A DNA stretch of 64,000 bases from Balamuthia mandrillaris (lineage: Eukaryota > Discosea > Longamoebia > Balamuthiidae): contig JAVKOQ010000127.1 of the NCBI GenBank assembly GCA_031835245.1, positions 62,001 through 126,000 of the forward strand, in the 5' to 3' direction. Positions 1-11,259 of this stretch are shown here, one piece after another; position 1 is the first letter of the stretch, and every line of letters begins with the position of its first letter. The notes under the pieces were generated by a model that did not search any database, had not been told where the DNA came from, and was given only the letters and a program-made list of their open reading frames with translations. Made by a program: the position numbers and the translations under genes.

Positions 1-29
1 TAATGACAAGGGCAATAACAAGGGCAATG

Positions 30-125
<96 letters not shown>

Positions 126-1604
126 GCAATGGCAAGGGCAAGGGCAAGAGCAACAACAATGACAAAGGCAAGGACAAAGGCAATGACAATGACAACAACA
201 TGCAACACATTAATAGATACATGTATAAGAAAAGAAACAATACTTTCCTTGCTTATCTCCTCTTTCCACTGGAATTTCCTTAGAGAGCAGTCTATTCCTG
301 TGAATAACAATGTTAGTAATGATACTGATAAGGCTGGTGGGGAACAACCTAACGGACACCAACGCGATGGACGTAGGGAAAAGACCTTTAATAGAATGAT
401 AAGAAGAAATATATATACAAGGAGAGATAGGGATAGGTATTATAGGAGAGTTGTATAACAATACTCATTGCTACCTCTTCTGCTCTTCTTGTACAATGTC
501 CTTGCCAGTTGTCAATCAATATATCAATATATCAATATCTATATGTCCTTGATCTCTCAGAGCAAATAAACTTCTTATTACTACTATATGTCCTTGATGT
601 ATTCTGGTCTTCTTCACTTCATTCAGTCCCATATATTGGCATTTCACAACTTCACAAACCTTCTCTGGAGTTCTACAAACTCCTTTCCCGACTTTCCTTT
701 ATTCTTTTCTTCTCTCTCAATTATGGTGTATAGGCTATTACTGCCTGTTTGTTCAAATCTGATGATTCTGCCATCTACCATGGCTTCCTTGTCCTGCATA
801 TTGCTTTTACATACCTTTTTCTCTACTAAACTATCTCATTGCATTGTCCTACAATCCTTTTTATACTTGTTTGCAAGATCTTCAACTGTAGCTACATCAT
901 CCTGTGTTTTCCTGGCCATGGCCTTTCAATCTTCTCCTTCAAAAAGGTGCTTACATATGTATTTTTACTTCCTTCATATACAACAAAACTACTATTAAAT
1001 GGAAAGAAATGCAACAAAGCACAAACTACTATCAAATGGAAAGAAATGCATTGTTTTTTCTCTGCTGATATTAAGGTGTTGGAAAACTCCAACATAGTAG
1101 TTCTTCTTTCTGCTGAGTTCTCCTTCTGCCGTCGACCTGAGGAAACCTCTCATCTTCCCCTTCTCCTTTCTTGATGTTTCCTTTTCTCTCTCTCTCTCTT
1201 CCATTTTATGCTTTGTTCTTTTATGAAACTTTCTTTTAGTTTAAATACTGCTTTTTACAACAAAATACTTTACTTGTATTCTTTACTTTTAGTAAATTAA
1301 GTTCAGGTCTTGTACTTACTTTGTCTTCACTATCATTCCCATTCTTATTTTACAACTAGGGGAGAGTAATATAACACTTGTAATAGACAATATGATTTGA
1401 ACACTCCTTTTAATCATACAATGGAGAAGATATAAGATATAATATCTATAATTCTCTCATTGCATTTGCTGGAATACATTACTTTCTAGTCATTTCCCTT
1501 TCTTATGTTGAACTTAACCAAGAATTGATTTAAATCTTGTTATCATTTTGTTGTTATATTATTTGGTTTTTAAACAAAATTTAAATAAAATAGAGCTTGC
1601 ATCT
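1..1604. other. AT-rich gene-free stretch with CAA repeat
   Basis: No convincing gene was found here. The first 120 bases carry a long (AAC)n trinucleotide run (about 29-121), followed by degenerate CAA/GGCAA-type repeats to about 200. Composition is clearly more AT-rich than the rest of the window. A pair of near-identical units of about 30 bp, containing AAATGGAAAGAAATGCA, lies at about 984-1013 and 1021-1050. The minus strand around 670-920 reads as hydrophilic, codon-like sequence but is not continuously open. It may be decayed coding sequence of unknown origin. Confidence 0.5.
29..121. repeat. (AAC)n microsatellite
   Basis: An uninterrupted AAC trinucleotide array of about 31 copies. 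It forms a poly-threonine open frame on the plus strand, which I regard as an artefact of the repeat and not a gene. Confidence 0.95.
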
Positions 1605-3381
1605 TTAGTTATGTGGAACTGTAGCCAATGTTTGTCCTAACTTAACATGTTGGCCTGGTTGAATGTGCCATTGCATTTCAGGGTTACATTCAAACAATAA
1701 GACCACTGTAGAGCCTAGTCGGAAAAAGGCAATTTCCTCTCCTTTTGACAACCTTTGATTGGTATAGTATTTTTTAAAATAAGGTTGCCCATCTTCTCCT
1801 ACACCAATTTTGTGTTTTGCTTGGTTGCTTTTAAAGTCCTTTTATAACAGAAGTTAGTTCAGTAAGTTAAAAGGTTGGCAACAATAAAGCAAAAACCTAC
1901 TGGTTCTAAGGTAAGAGTTATGGAGCCCACATTAGTGGCTCCAACAGGAGTAAGTGAAAAGAACCCATGCTTCCATTTTCCTAAAAGAACTACCCTTTCA
2001 TTTAGAGCAAACAATCCCTGTACTAAGTTTACCATAACTGGGGCAACAGGGAAAAGGTGCCCTGTTGTCAAAAAAAAAAAGCAAAGAAAGAAAATGAAAA
2101 ACTGAAAAATGAAATGAAGCAATTGCAAATAGTATGTTCATCACTACACACCTGGGAAGTGCCGTCGTTCCTTTATGTCGAAATCAATAGGGGCATGAAT
2201 GCCATGATAATCCCCAGGTGCCAAATATATAACACATTGATATAGAGTATTGTTGGTTGTATTGCTCCCATCTATTGCTGGGTTTCCACTTCCAGGGCTG
2301 TAAGACTGAATGGAACGGAGGTTTTCGGTGTCTCCCAAAAATGATGCAAGGTCATAGTTGAGTCCTTTGACCTGCTCCACTTTATCATCGTGAACTTTTC
2401 CAAAAATGAGGACTCTCCCATCTACCGGACTGACCTACAACATAGGTGAGTTATTGGCGTACGGGCTCAAAAGAGGAAAAGCAACCGTGATCATTACCAA
2501 GTCAGGGCCTAAGGGGCGAACACCATCTTTAAGCTTGCGCGTGAAAAACTCCGCCAAGTTTTTATAGTACTCCAAAGGATATTCCATTTCATCCAACTTG
2601 CAGTCGTAAACCTTGGACCACAACAAAAACAGCCGGACGCGAAGCCATACTGGCAGCTCCACTTCATTGACCCACCCCCATACCGAAGATAGGATTCTCG
2701 TCGGCAAAAGCTGAAGCACTCTCATCTTAAAACCCCAGCGGTGAAATAGAGCAGTCAGTTGCAATGCTCGAACAAGCAACAAAAATGAACGGGAATGAAG
2801 TAAAGTTTTTTTTTGCCTCACCTGCTTAGGAGTGGCCGCCTCCTTCTGCCGCAAGAACAGTGCAGTGGCAATACCAAAGGCACCAATACCGAGGCCAAGT
2901 GTCAACCCAATGGCCCGAAGAGCTCGCCTGCCTGCATGCACAGTTAAAAGGGGGAAAAGCCTATGAAAGACAAAGCAAGTCGCTCGCTACCTTTTTTCTT
3001 CGTTGTATGTACGGATGCACTGACGCTGCTAAACAGGCTGCCTTCTCGCCCAAATCGCTTGGCGGCAGTGAAGACGGCTGTGGAAGTACACGTTGTTCTT
3101 GGCGGAACCTGAAAAGCAGGACTTGCCTTGATGTGATGAGCCACGCTCACCGTGAGACTTGGTTGGGCGGAAGGAAGGGTGACCTTCCAACGGCGGCCGC
3201 TAAAGGAGCAGCCCTGCCGCAAACCTCCAACCCACAAGGCAGCTATACCTGTGCTCCAGGGGCTTGTGTGCCGGAGCAATAGGTGAGGGTCACAGCCAGT
3301 TCTAGTTGGGTTTTTCACCAAAGCTTTGGTGGCTACAGAGCGCGAGTGGACCCATGACAAACGGGCACCCCACCCGGACAT
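1605..3381 (-). CDS. PISD: Mitochondrial phosphatidylserine decarboxylase (type I)
   Basis: Decarboxylates phosphatidylserine to phosphatidylethanolamine at the mitochondrial inner membrane. At least five exons. The ATG at 3381 begins an Arg/Ser/Thr-rich presequence, followed by an exon ending near 2992. The next exon starts near 2940 with one membrane span ([19 protein letters not shown]). Then come the core blocks [29 protein letters not shown] (catalytic Asp), [13 protein letters not shown] (catalytic His), [28 protein letters not shown], given here in family order. Near 1735 lies the LGST autocleavage site, whose Ser becomes the pyruvoyl group. All three catalytic elements are present, so the enzyme looks functional. 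The 3' exons are markedly more AT-rich than the 5' exons. Divergent from the MPDU1-like gene, with about 190 bp between starts. Exon ends are estimates. Confidence 0.93.
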
Positions 3382-3569
3382 GATTTGCTCTTCTGTTTTC
3401 TGTTGTTGGTTTTCCTTCTCCAGGTTTGATTTCAAGAAAGCAGAACAAATTCAGTGGTCTCCCCCTTCGCCTTGCAAGGGGAGAGCACCCCTCATATTAC
3501 CCCAAAGTAAGGTGGAGAGAGAGAGAGAGAGAGAGAGAGGAGGAGTAAGTACAGGAACGCTCAACCGGC

Positions 3570-4323
3570 ATGGTGGAAGAGAAGGTGTGGGTGGGGAGCT
3601 TGCTGTTGTTAGACCTGTTGGTGAGGCTACCACAAATCGTTCGTTTGCTCAAGGCTCGTTCTGCCAAAGGGTTGACGTTCCCTTACTTTGTGGGGGACTT
3701 GTTGGGGTTGGTTTTTATTCTAGTTTCCATTCTCCACTGTTGAGACCCCACTAGAGAACCCACTGATCTAAATCTTGAACTGGAGTCATACCACTTCTTT
3801 GGCATACAGTTTGTCGCTAGCCCGCCCTTTCTTTGCGTACAGCGAGTCGCTCTTTATTTGTGTGCAGGGTAAGCCTTTCTCGTTGCTGAATGCTTTGTGG
3901 CTTTGGAGACCTGTTTATCACTTATACTTTTTGCTGGCTTCCCATCACAACATTTCTCCTACCTTGTCCATCGGTGGCACAGACTCTATCATCATTTTCC
4001 TCCTGTTCTACCTCACCAAGCAACTTAACTCAATATTTATTGTTTGTGTGTTCAGGTATCTCGCCTTTTGTTGTTAGGGTTATGTTTGTTGATGCTGTTG
4101 TGGTTGCTTTTGCATGTGTCCCTCTGTGTGTGCTCTGTGTTGTATTAACTTGCGTCTCACTACTTCAAGCTACCTTGTTACTTTATAACTTTTGCTTTGG
4201 TGGCCTCATAGAGGACAAACTTTTACTGGCCCAGCTTCAGGTCTCATCATTTCCGTTCTTCATTTCTCTCCACTTTATGCAACAGTTTTGAGGTGCTGAA
4301 ACACAGCCCCTTTCTTCTTCTCT

Positions 4324-4376
<53 letters not shown>

Positions 4377-4796
4377 ATGCACATAGGCATCATTTGGAAT
4401 AGCGGTGTTTGTTTTGTCGCGGCTGCGGCAGATATGGAGTAACTACAAGGTTGTTATTGTTTTCCTCTTACTCCTGTTTTGGACACTTTTGTTGACTTTG
4501 AATGCAGCATTCCTCTACAGGCCAGTTGAGCCCTCTCATGTTTCTTTTTGTTATTGTTAGGTTACTTGGTAGGCATTCCTCTCCTTTCATCTCCTGATAG
4601 AACCATGAATGTGACCATGTATGCAGTGGCACTTTGCCTTAAAGGTGCAACGAGAGAAGCAAATCTAGACGCACTGACGGTGGGAAGCACAGTGGTTGTC
4701 GGACTTCTCGACGTTGTGATATTATTTCAATGTGTCTACTACCATTCGAGGTCCACAACAACCTCCACTTCACCCCAACACCCAAAAAGCTTGTAA
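3570..4796 (+). CDS. MPDU1: MPDU1-like PQ-loop membrane protein
   Basis: MPDU1 family proteins are ER membrane proteins needed for use of mannose- and glucose-phosphodolichol in glycosylation. The first exon, from the ATG at 3570, carries PQ-loop 1 (LLVRLPQIVRLLKARSAKGL) and a membrane span. A short exon near 3800-3868 gives YSLSLARPFFAYSESLFICVQ-type sequence. An exon near 4060-4240 adds hydrophobic spans (CVSLLQA block). Near 4388 the second loop reads VFVLSRLRQIWSNYK. Then TGQLSPLMFLF follows at about 4510, and a last exon ends at the TAA at 4794. Human MPDU1 has about 35 more residues at the N terminus, so an upstream exon in 3380-3560 is possible. One intron contains a (CT)n tract (4326-4373). 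Family call good, exon map approximate. Confidence 0.75.
4326..4373. repeat. (CT)n tract in MPDU1-like intron
   Basis: A CT dinucleotide run on the coding strand, between the third and fourth recognised exon blocks of the MPDU1-like gene. It is one of many intronic CT tracts in the window. Confidence 0.9.
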
Positions 4797-4825
4797 ATAT
4801 AATCGTTAAAAGAACTCTTTATGAT

Positions 4826-4863
4826 CGATCAATGGGACAACGAAAATAAAGCAAAATTAGTAA
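4826..4863. repeat. 38-bp dispersed repeat, copy 1
   Basis: Identical over 38 bases to 20933-20970, in the same orientation. It starts CGATCAATGGGACAACG and includes AATAAAG. This copy lies 30 bp beyond the MPDU1-like stop codon, where it could supply a poly(A) signal. The second copy lies 3' of the Fanzor-like gene. Confidence 0.9.
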
Positions 4864-4894
4864 TTCAAATAGGATGATCGCATGAGATTGGCCT

Positions 4895-4996
<102 letters not shown>

Positions 4997-5087
4997 GGCG
5001 TTGGTAAATTAAGTAAAATATAATTTCAATTTGAAATAAATAATCACATTACAAGAGAGAGAAGGGATAGCAGGAGGAACACGCTGT

Positions 5088-8000
5088 TCATCCTACAGAA
5101 GAAAAGGGATTGCCACTAACGTCGTCATCGTCAGTGTCTGCTGTCATAGAATTAAATACCTGGAGATATGGGTTAGCACCGTTATGTTAGAAATCAAAAG
5201 GGTTAGAAGGAATAAGGGACGGGGGGGAGAAAGCATACATTTAGCAGGTTACGAGGAGAAATGTTGGGAGAGGAAGAGCCTGAAGAGGATGAGGAACAGG
5301 CACTTGGAAAAAGGAGTAACGGAGGCGGAACATCGGAGGAACTATGTCTCCGTGAGGAGGGAGATGATTTGGTAGGTTTTGGGAAAGAAGCAGTACTGAG
5401 AGAACAAGAAGAAGTGTTGCCAGAAGAAGATCGTTGCCGTGCAGAGTAGGGTGTAGAAAAGGGAGAGTGCGAAGAAGGGTTAGGGGTACGGGAGGAAAAC
5501 AGGCTATGAGGCTGAGAGGACGTTGTGTCGTGAGCGATGTCCTCGTCATCGCTGCAGGAGCCAAAACCAAAGTCAAGGGCGCGGCGAAGAGAGGGTGAAG
5601 TATGCTCTTCCCGTGAGGTACAATGTCGTTGGTGCTGACTGCCGTTGCGATAGGGGTTTTGCTGTTGCTGCTGTAACTGCTGCTCCCAACTAGGGCTATT
5701 TGGATGCGAAGCGGGCCTAGGACTTGTAGTATGACAGATGCTAGCACTTCTCCTTCGCCGGGTTCTACGGCCAATGGAAGCAACGTGTCGCGGGCCTATT
5801 CCCTTGTCTCCTTGGCTTCCAAAGGGCGAGTCGAAAATTTTGCTGTTGTCTCCAGCCAAAGGAGAAGATAATAGCCAATGCTGGCGTTTCCGTTCGTTTT
5901 CTACTTCTTTTTCTTCCACTTCTACTACTTCTTCTTCTTCTGCTTCCTCTTTCTGTTCTTCCTCTTTTTCTTCTTCCTCCTCTTCTTCGTCATGGCTTAA
6001 ACGTCTTTGGCTTGAGCCTTGGTTAAATATAAGTTTGGGTACTAGTCGTCGGCTGCTTCGTCCTAGAGCGGGAGAGGATGATGTTATTGGCAACTGGCAG
6101 GAGGAAGGGGTGTTGAATTGTTCGGAACGTCTGCGGGATGGAGTGGTTGGTGAAGAAGGGAAGCAGTTCTCCAACTCCATTTCATTCGAAGGTTCTGCTG
6201 CAGAAGTACCACGGAGGAGTTGCAAGGACTCCCGCCGAAGCTGGTTTCGTGTCCGATGAAGAGAGGGTGATTTGGATTGTGGGAAAAGGGATGATGAGGA
6301 AGAAGACCGTCCTCTGAAGGATGGACTCTTAGCGCCATCTGCACAAAGACTCATCCCAATAATTTCCCGTTCTTGGCGTATTCGTTGTCTTTCTCTGTCT
6401 TTTTCCTCTTCAAAAGAAAAGAAAGGTGACGAGCTTCCACTGCCACCCTCATCCATATCCAGAGTAGGACAGGCAGAATCGCTCGGCCCACCGCCTTCTC
6501 CGTCCATGTTGTTGCAACAGAACTCAGCATCCATCACCAAAAGTCTTCGGGGCCTATTTGGGCTGAGCTCCAATAATCCGTCGGCAGTATAACTTCTACC
6601 GCGTCTTGGTGTAAGCATCCGGTGAGGCTCGTAAGGCGTTTTGAAAAGGGCGTCATCATCGTCCTCCTCTTCCTCTTCTTCTTCTTCTTGCTCTGGCGCA
6701 GTGGAGCTCCGGTTACGATAGGGGGTAGTGCCATGAATGCCATTTTGCTCTTTGTCTTCTTCTTGTGCTTCTTGCGCTTCTGTCAACTCAGCTGCATAAA
6801 ATGTAGGGCATCTTGCATTCAGCTGGCTTATCTGTTTGGCGATGGTAAGCGTGTGCTCTCCATAAAATTGATGCTCCAGTCGCTCAACAACGATAGACTT
6901 GATACGGTCATTGTTGGTGAGAAGAAAGGAGGCAGTGGGCCGCTTGGAAGGGTCGGGGTCCATCATTTGAGCTATAAGGATTTGCAATTCCTCCGATCGA
7001 TCGGCAACAGGTGGAATGTGTCCCTCACGCAAGGACTGCCATAGAGGTCCTCTTGGTGGCATCACGCAATTCGCAGCCATTTCAAAGAGAGTGGCACCTA
7101 AGCTGAAGATATCAGCCCATGGCCCTACGCTTCGCGAGTCTCCGCTAAGAAGTTCAGTGGCAAGGTAGCACGGATCTCCGTCTTCACCGTCCCGCCAAGT
7201 ACCGTTCTTCCGAGCAAGGCCAAAGTCCCCTATTTTGAGCACAATATCTTGGTTTCTTTCCTCTTTGTTGCGATAATTGTTGTTTGCAATGCCACCATCA
7301 GAGAGAGGCTCAGCTGTAATTGAGGGAATCGTCATCAACTCGTGAGGCGATGCCGGCCGTTGCAGTAAGTGAGGAGACAGAGGAGGCTGCGTTCGTTGTT
7401 GATAGTGGTGATCTGAGGAGGAAGTAAAGGGTTGAAAAGGAGAAGATGTCGTTTGTTGGGATAGCTGACGAGAATGTGAAGGCTGTTGCTTTTTGGCAAA
7501 AGTAATAAAGATATTACTTGGCTTGATGTCCAAGTGCGTTAAATTCTGGGCGTGAATGTGATCTAACCCCTGTTGATGCGTAACAAAACGAGGCCATTCA
7601 GTTTCAGCTCAAATGCCAACACAGGAGCAAACAGAGAACAAGGGCAATACCAATAACAAATCTACAAGAAAGTTCCATAGCTGCGACTCCTGCAACTTGC
7701 CATTAACTTGCATCAAGTCTGACAGGTTGCCACCTTCGCAAAGCTCAGTTTGAATGAATAAAATTCCCTTTTGTTCCCAGGCTTGTACAAAGCTAAAGTC
7801 CATAAGAAAGAGTACATACATAAATGCACGATTAGTGTTGATATATAGCAAGGAAGGAAGGTGTGATTACCTAACACAGTGCGGGTGTACCCCAAGCTCT
7901 GCAATGATATGGACCTCTTGTAAGGCACGATCTCTGTTATGAGTGATATACCACAAAGGAGAGGTTAGTCGACGCCACAGAACTGACTCAGGAAAGAAAA

Positions 8001-8626
8001 TATACGAGAGAATAAAAACCTGTCATTAATCCCAGAGAAAGGTTTGCGTGCCCGTTTTACAGCATAGCGATTCCCATTGGAACGGCTTCGAACCTTGAAC
8101 ACCTCGCTGAAAGAGCCCACACCAATTCTCTCTTGTTCTGGAAACTCCAGGTCGAAAAATGGTGATTCTTGCGATTGCACTATTGTGCATGCGTATCAGT
8201 AACTACCATTAACAATAGAAAAACAAAAACAGCAAAACAAATACCAACACCACAAAATCAAAACACAAAACACATAGCAACGAAGATGTAGGAAGAATGC
8301 GTACAAGGATTGAGCAGCTGATTCTGCTGCTGGTTCATGACCTCGGGGGTCATGAGAGTGCGGTCCACCTTCCTAGAGGTGGTGATAGATTTGGCGTGAG
8401 GGGTGAAGAGGGTAGTACGATGGTAAAACCCCACCCGGCTGAAAGCTGGCGATTTGGGTGGAGGAGAAGGACATGGCTTGTTGGTGGTGCTTGGCGCTTT
8501 TCTCTTTTTTTCCATCCAGTCCCTATTCTCAAAGGCGGCAAGATCCGGCAACGGCACAGGCGTACGGAGGCCTGCTCCTCCCGAAGAGTCTTGTATCGAA
8601 GTAGCGCCGCTTGGTGTTACTTCCAT
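5088..8626 (-). CDS. Wee1/Myt1-family protein kinase
   Basis: Wee1/Myt1 kinases phosphorylate Cdk1 on the inhibitory Tyr15/Thr14 pair and delay mitosis. The ATG at 8626 starts a basic N-terminal exon. The kinase begins in the exon at about 8180-7990 with the Gly loop GVGSFSEVF and VAIK-equivalent YAVKRARKP. Next come EVHIIAELGVHPHCVR (about 7930-7872), ELCEGGNLSDL (about 7850-7660), then HLDIKPSNIF, DFG, and GDPCYLATELLSG, the Wee1/Myt1 activation-segment signature. About 75 Ser/Gln-rich residues are inserted between the catalytic loop and DFG. After the kinase comes a tail of roughly 550 residues, low in complexity with Glu and Ser runs. The last exon, 5158-5088, follows an intron ending at 5159. 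Wee1 versus Myt1 is not settled; no membrane segment is seen in the tail, which favours Wee1. Confidence 0.9.
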
Positions 8627-9552
8627 TTCAACCGCTTTAGCGAGTGCCTTTTTGTTGAGGCTGATTTATGGTTGGTAGTGAGGGGGGGGAGAGGAATTGA
8701 GAAGTGGAAGCTGCTAAGAACAAATTTCGCACTGGGCTGCTACGTGATTACAAGGAGCACGCGACAGCAGCACGCAAGCTCGCTTCTTGCCTCCCTCTCA
8801 GTGCAGCTGCCGGTTGGCCCGCAGCTCGCTGCTTGACCGTTTGAAAGATGCTTCGTTGATGAAACCCAACAAAACAGTGGGTATAGTGCTGGTACGATAG
8901 TGGTGGAGGTTGGCAGCTCCACCACTGGGTCCTCTCCAGTGGAGGAGTAACAGAAGAAGAAGAGAAGCAATATGTTACGTTGCCTCCAGTGCTGCCCCGC
9001 AACCAGCCCTTGGCAGTAGCGATGGTGGGATGAGAGAAAGGTAAAGTAGGGTGACGATAGTTCGCTTTCTTCTTTGTTGTTTGTTTGGTTTTTTCAAAAA
9101 AAATAATCTTCAGGCCTCCCTCTACCTTCTTCTTCTTCTTCTTCTTCTTTTTGTTTTTGTTTTTTTTTTGTTTTTTGTCGAAAATATTGGCCAGAACTGC
9201 GGTGCCCCTACCCACCCACCGCCGCCAAAACGTACCCCAACCCAAAATCAAAAATATTTTCTCACCACACGGCCGGTTTCCCTCCTCCGGAGGAGATTTA
9301 ATGCACGGCAGCCCCGCTTTAGGAAATGCGGGGTAAAACCGCATCAGCAACCTCACCTCGCTTTTGAGTTTTTCCCGCCAAAACTGAAATCAAGTTTTTT
9401 TTGTTTTTTTGTATTTTCTGCAATATACATACATAAAATCAACATAAGTAAGCTGAGGAGCCGCCTTATTAGGGCTGCTGTCCAAAAAAAAAAACCCCGC
9501 CAACCCACCGACCCACCGACCCACCCCAATCAAGTGATCCAACCAAAGAGAG
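8627..9552. other. Divergent promoter region, Wee1-type kinase / NCAPD3
   Basis: About 925 bp between two divergent starts. It contains a poly-pyrimidine segment with CTT and T runs (9128-9178) and an E2F-like site at 9371-9383. No gene was recognised; the open frames here are low in complexity. Confidence 0.6.
9371..9383. promoter_or_regulatory. E2F-like site upstream of NCAPD3
   Basis: Reads TTTCCCGCCAAAA, a close match to the E2F/DP consensus TTTSSCGC. It lies about 170 bp upstream of the NCAPD3 ATG, in the gap shared with the divergent Wee1-type kinase. E2F control of condensin and Wee1 is plausible from known S/G2 regulation, but it is inferred here. Confidence 0.5.
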
Positions 9553-11212
9553 ATGAGAAGCGGTGATAGTGGGGACAGTGGTGGGGCTTGCCTGCAAGCC
9601 GTGTTAGGGGCTTTGGAAGCTTTACACTTGGAGCATGTCCCCAAGGAAATGGTGGACCAAGTGTTGCTCGATCCGTCAAACCGAGGCGATTTTGAAACGG
9701 ACGAGCTTTCCGTTCTCACGGACCATATTTCTCTCCCTGTGTTGAAAGATCTTGTTACAAAGCTAAGAGCGTTGCTTAACCACCCAGCTACGAAAGGCAA
9801 CCAACATCAAACAACAGACCGTTGTCTCTGGACATTTATGACTGGCCGGAAATTCGCTTCTCAAACGTTACTTGCTGTGTTATGTCATCTTTGCCAGAGC
9901 AACAAACCAAGAGGCACAATGGCAGTGTCTCTGGTTGCCGCTGACGTTTATTTGTTGCTGCTTCGTGTTCCTGGAAGCATTGCATACCATTTCTTTCATC
10001 CCCTCCTATTCCGTTCTGTACTAAACCTTCTCAAGGCTTGTGCCGCACAACAAGGTCTCTTATGCTTTCTCTCTCTCTCTCTCTCTCTCAATGTCCCAGT
10101 TGGTGTGCTGATGATGCTGAAATAGGAGGCAAAGTAAGTAACAGTAAACGGAAGGCGGCCGCTTCTCGGTCTCGAGGCACCAAGAAGGTTTGTAACCGTT
10201 TCTTTCTCCGTCAAACGCAACGTAGTAATGAGCATCCTGAACATGATAAACAGACTGCAAGCAAGCTAGATATCAATGACTCAGAAGGAGAGATGGATGA
10301 TGAGCATGAGCATAAAGAGACGATTAACGAAGAAGAGTTGCTGCTTCAGGTCAAATGGGTGGCAAAACTGGTGGATGACCTAACAAGCCTCTTGGAGGAC
10401 GATTTCACGTTAGAGCAAGACATCTTTGACTACTCGTTAGAGGTTGTAGTGGGTCTCACACGTATGACAGACACCTCGCCCGTGAAACAGAAGAAGCGGT
10501 ACCATTTCCCTCTTCTTTGTGCTTGGTCACTCTTTCCTTCTTGCTTTCTTGATAATGACTTATTCTTCTCGTGTTGACACATAGTGGGAAAACACTGGAA
10601 AATGGGGGTGGGGAGCAAAAGGTTGTAGAGCAAGCTTTTGATACATTGCATCGCCTTTTGCAACCATATGTGCGCCTACTGAGAGACCCCAAAAGTTGTC
10701 CTCAAGTAGACCAAGAAGCATACAAGCTGCTCTTGCGAAATATCTTCAAAAACCTGTTACCAAACCTACTGATGAGCTATGAGAGTGGTACCACGGGCAA
10801 CGCCTCCTCAAAGCAAAAGTTAAATAGCAGAGATCGAACCATCGCCTTCCTAAGGTAAAAAAGCAAAGGCCACTCTGCTGCCTTGGCCTTACAGTTTCTA
10901 AAACAAGGATCCCATGTTTACCCACTTTATTTGAACACAGGTCTTTGATAGATCAAGTGTCCGACAGCCAGCACAATGCCTCATCTCCCAGCAGCTCTGA
11001 AGGGCAACAACAATGCTTGCAAGAGGAATTTTATTCGTGCGTTCATGCTCTGTTGCAACACACTTGCACCAACGTGCCCGAAAAAGCTGAACAGCGTACA
11101 CATGCTGCTGTAGCTGTCAGAGAATTGTTTTGCGCCCTTCCCATAGGTCAGAGGCCTCGCTTTATCCGATTTCTTCTTAGATATGCACGTAATGCAAAGG
11201 TCTCTCTCTCCC

Positions 11213-11259
<47 letters not shown>

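Noticed and set aside
3-458. Open frame rich in poly-threonine at the window start
   Set aside because: It is a translation of the (AAC)n microsatellite and its degenerate edge; no domain or codon structure beyond the repeat.
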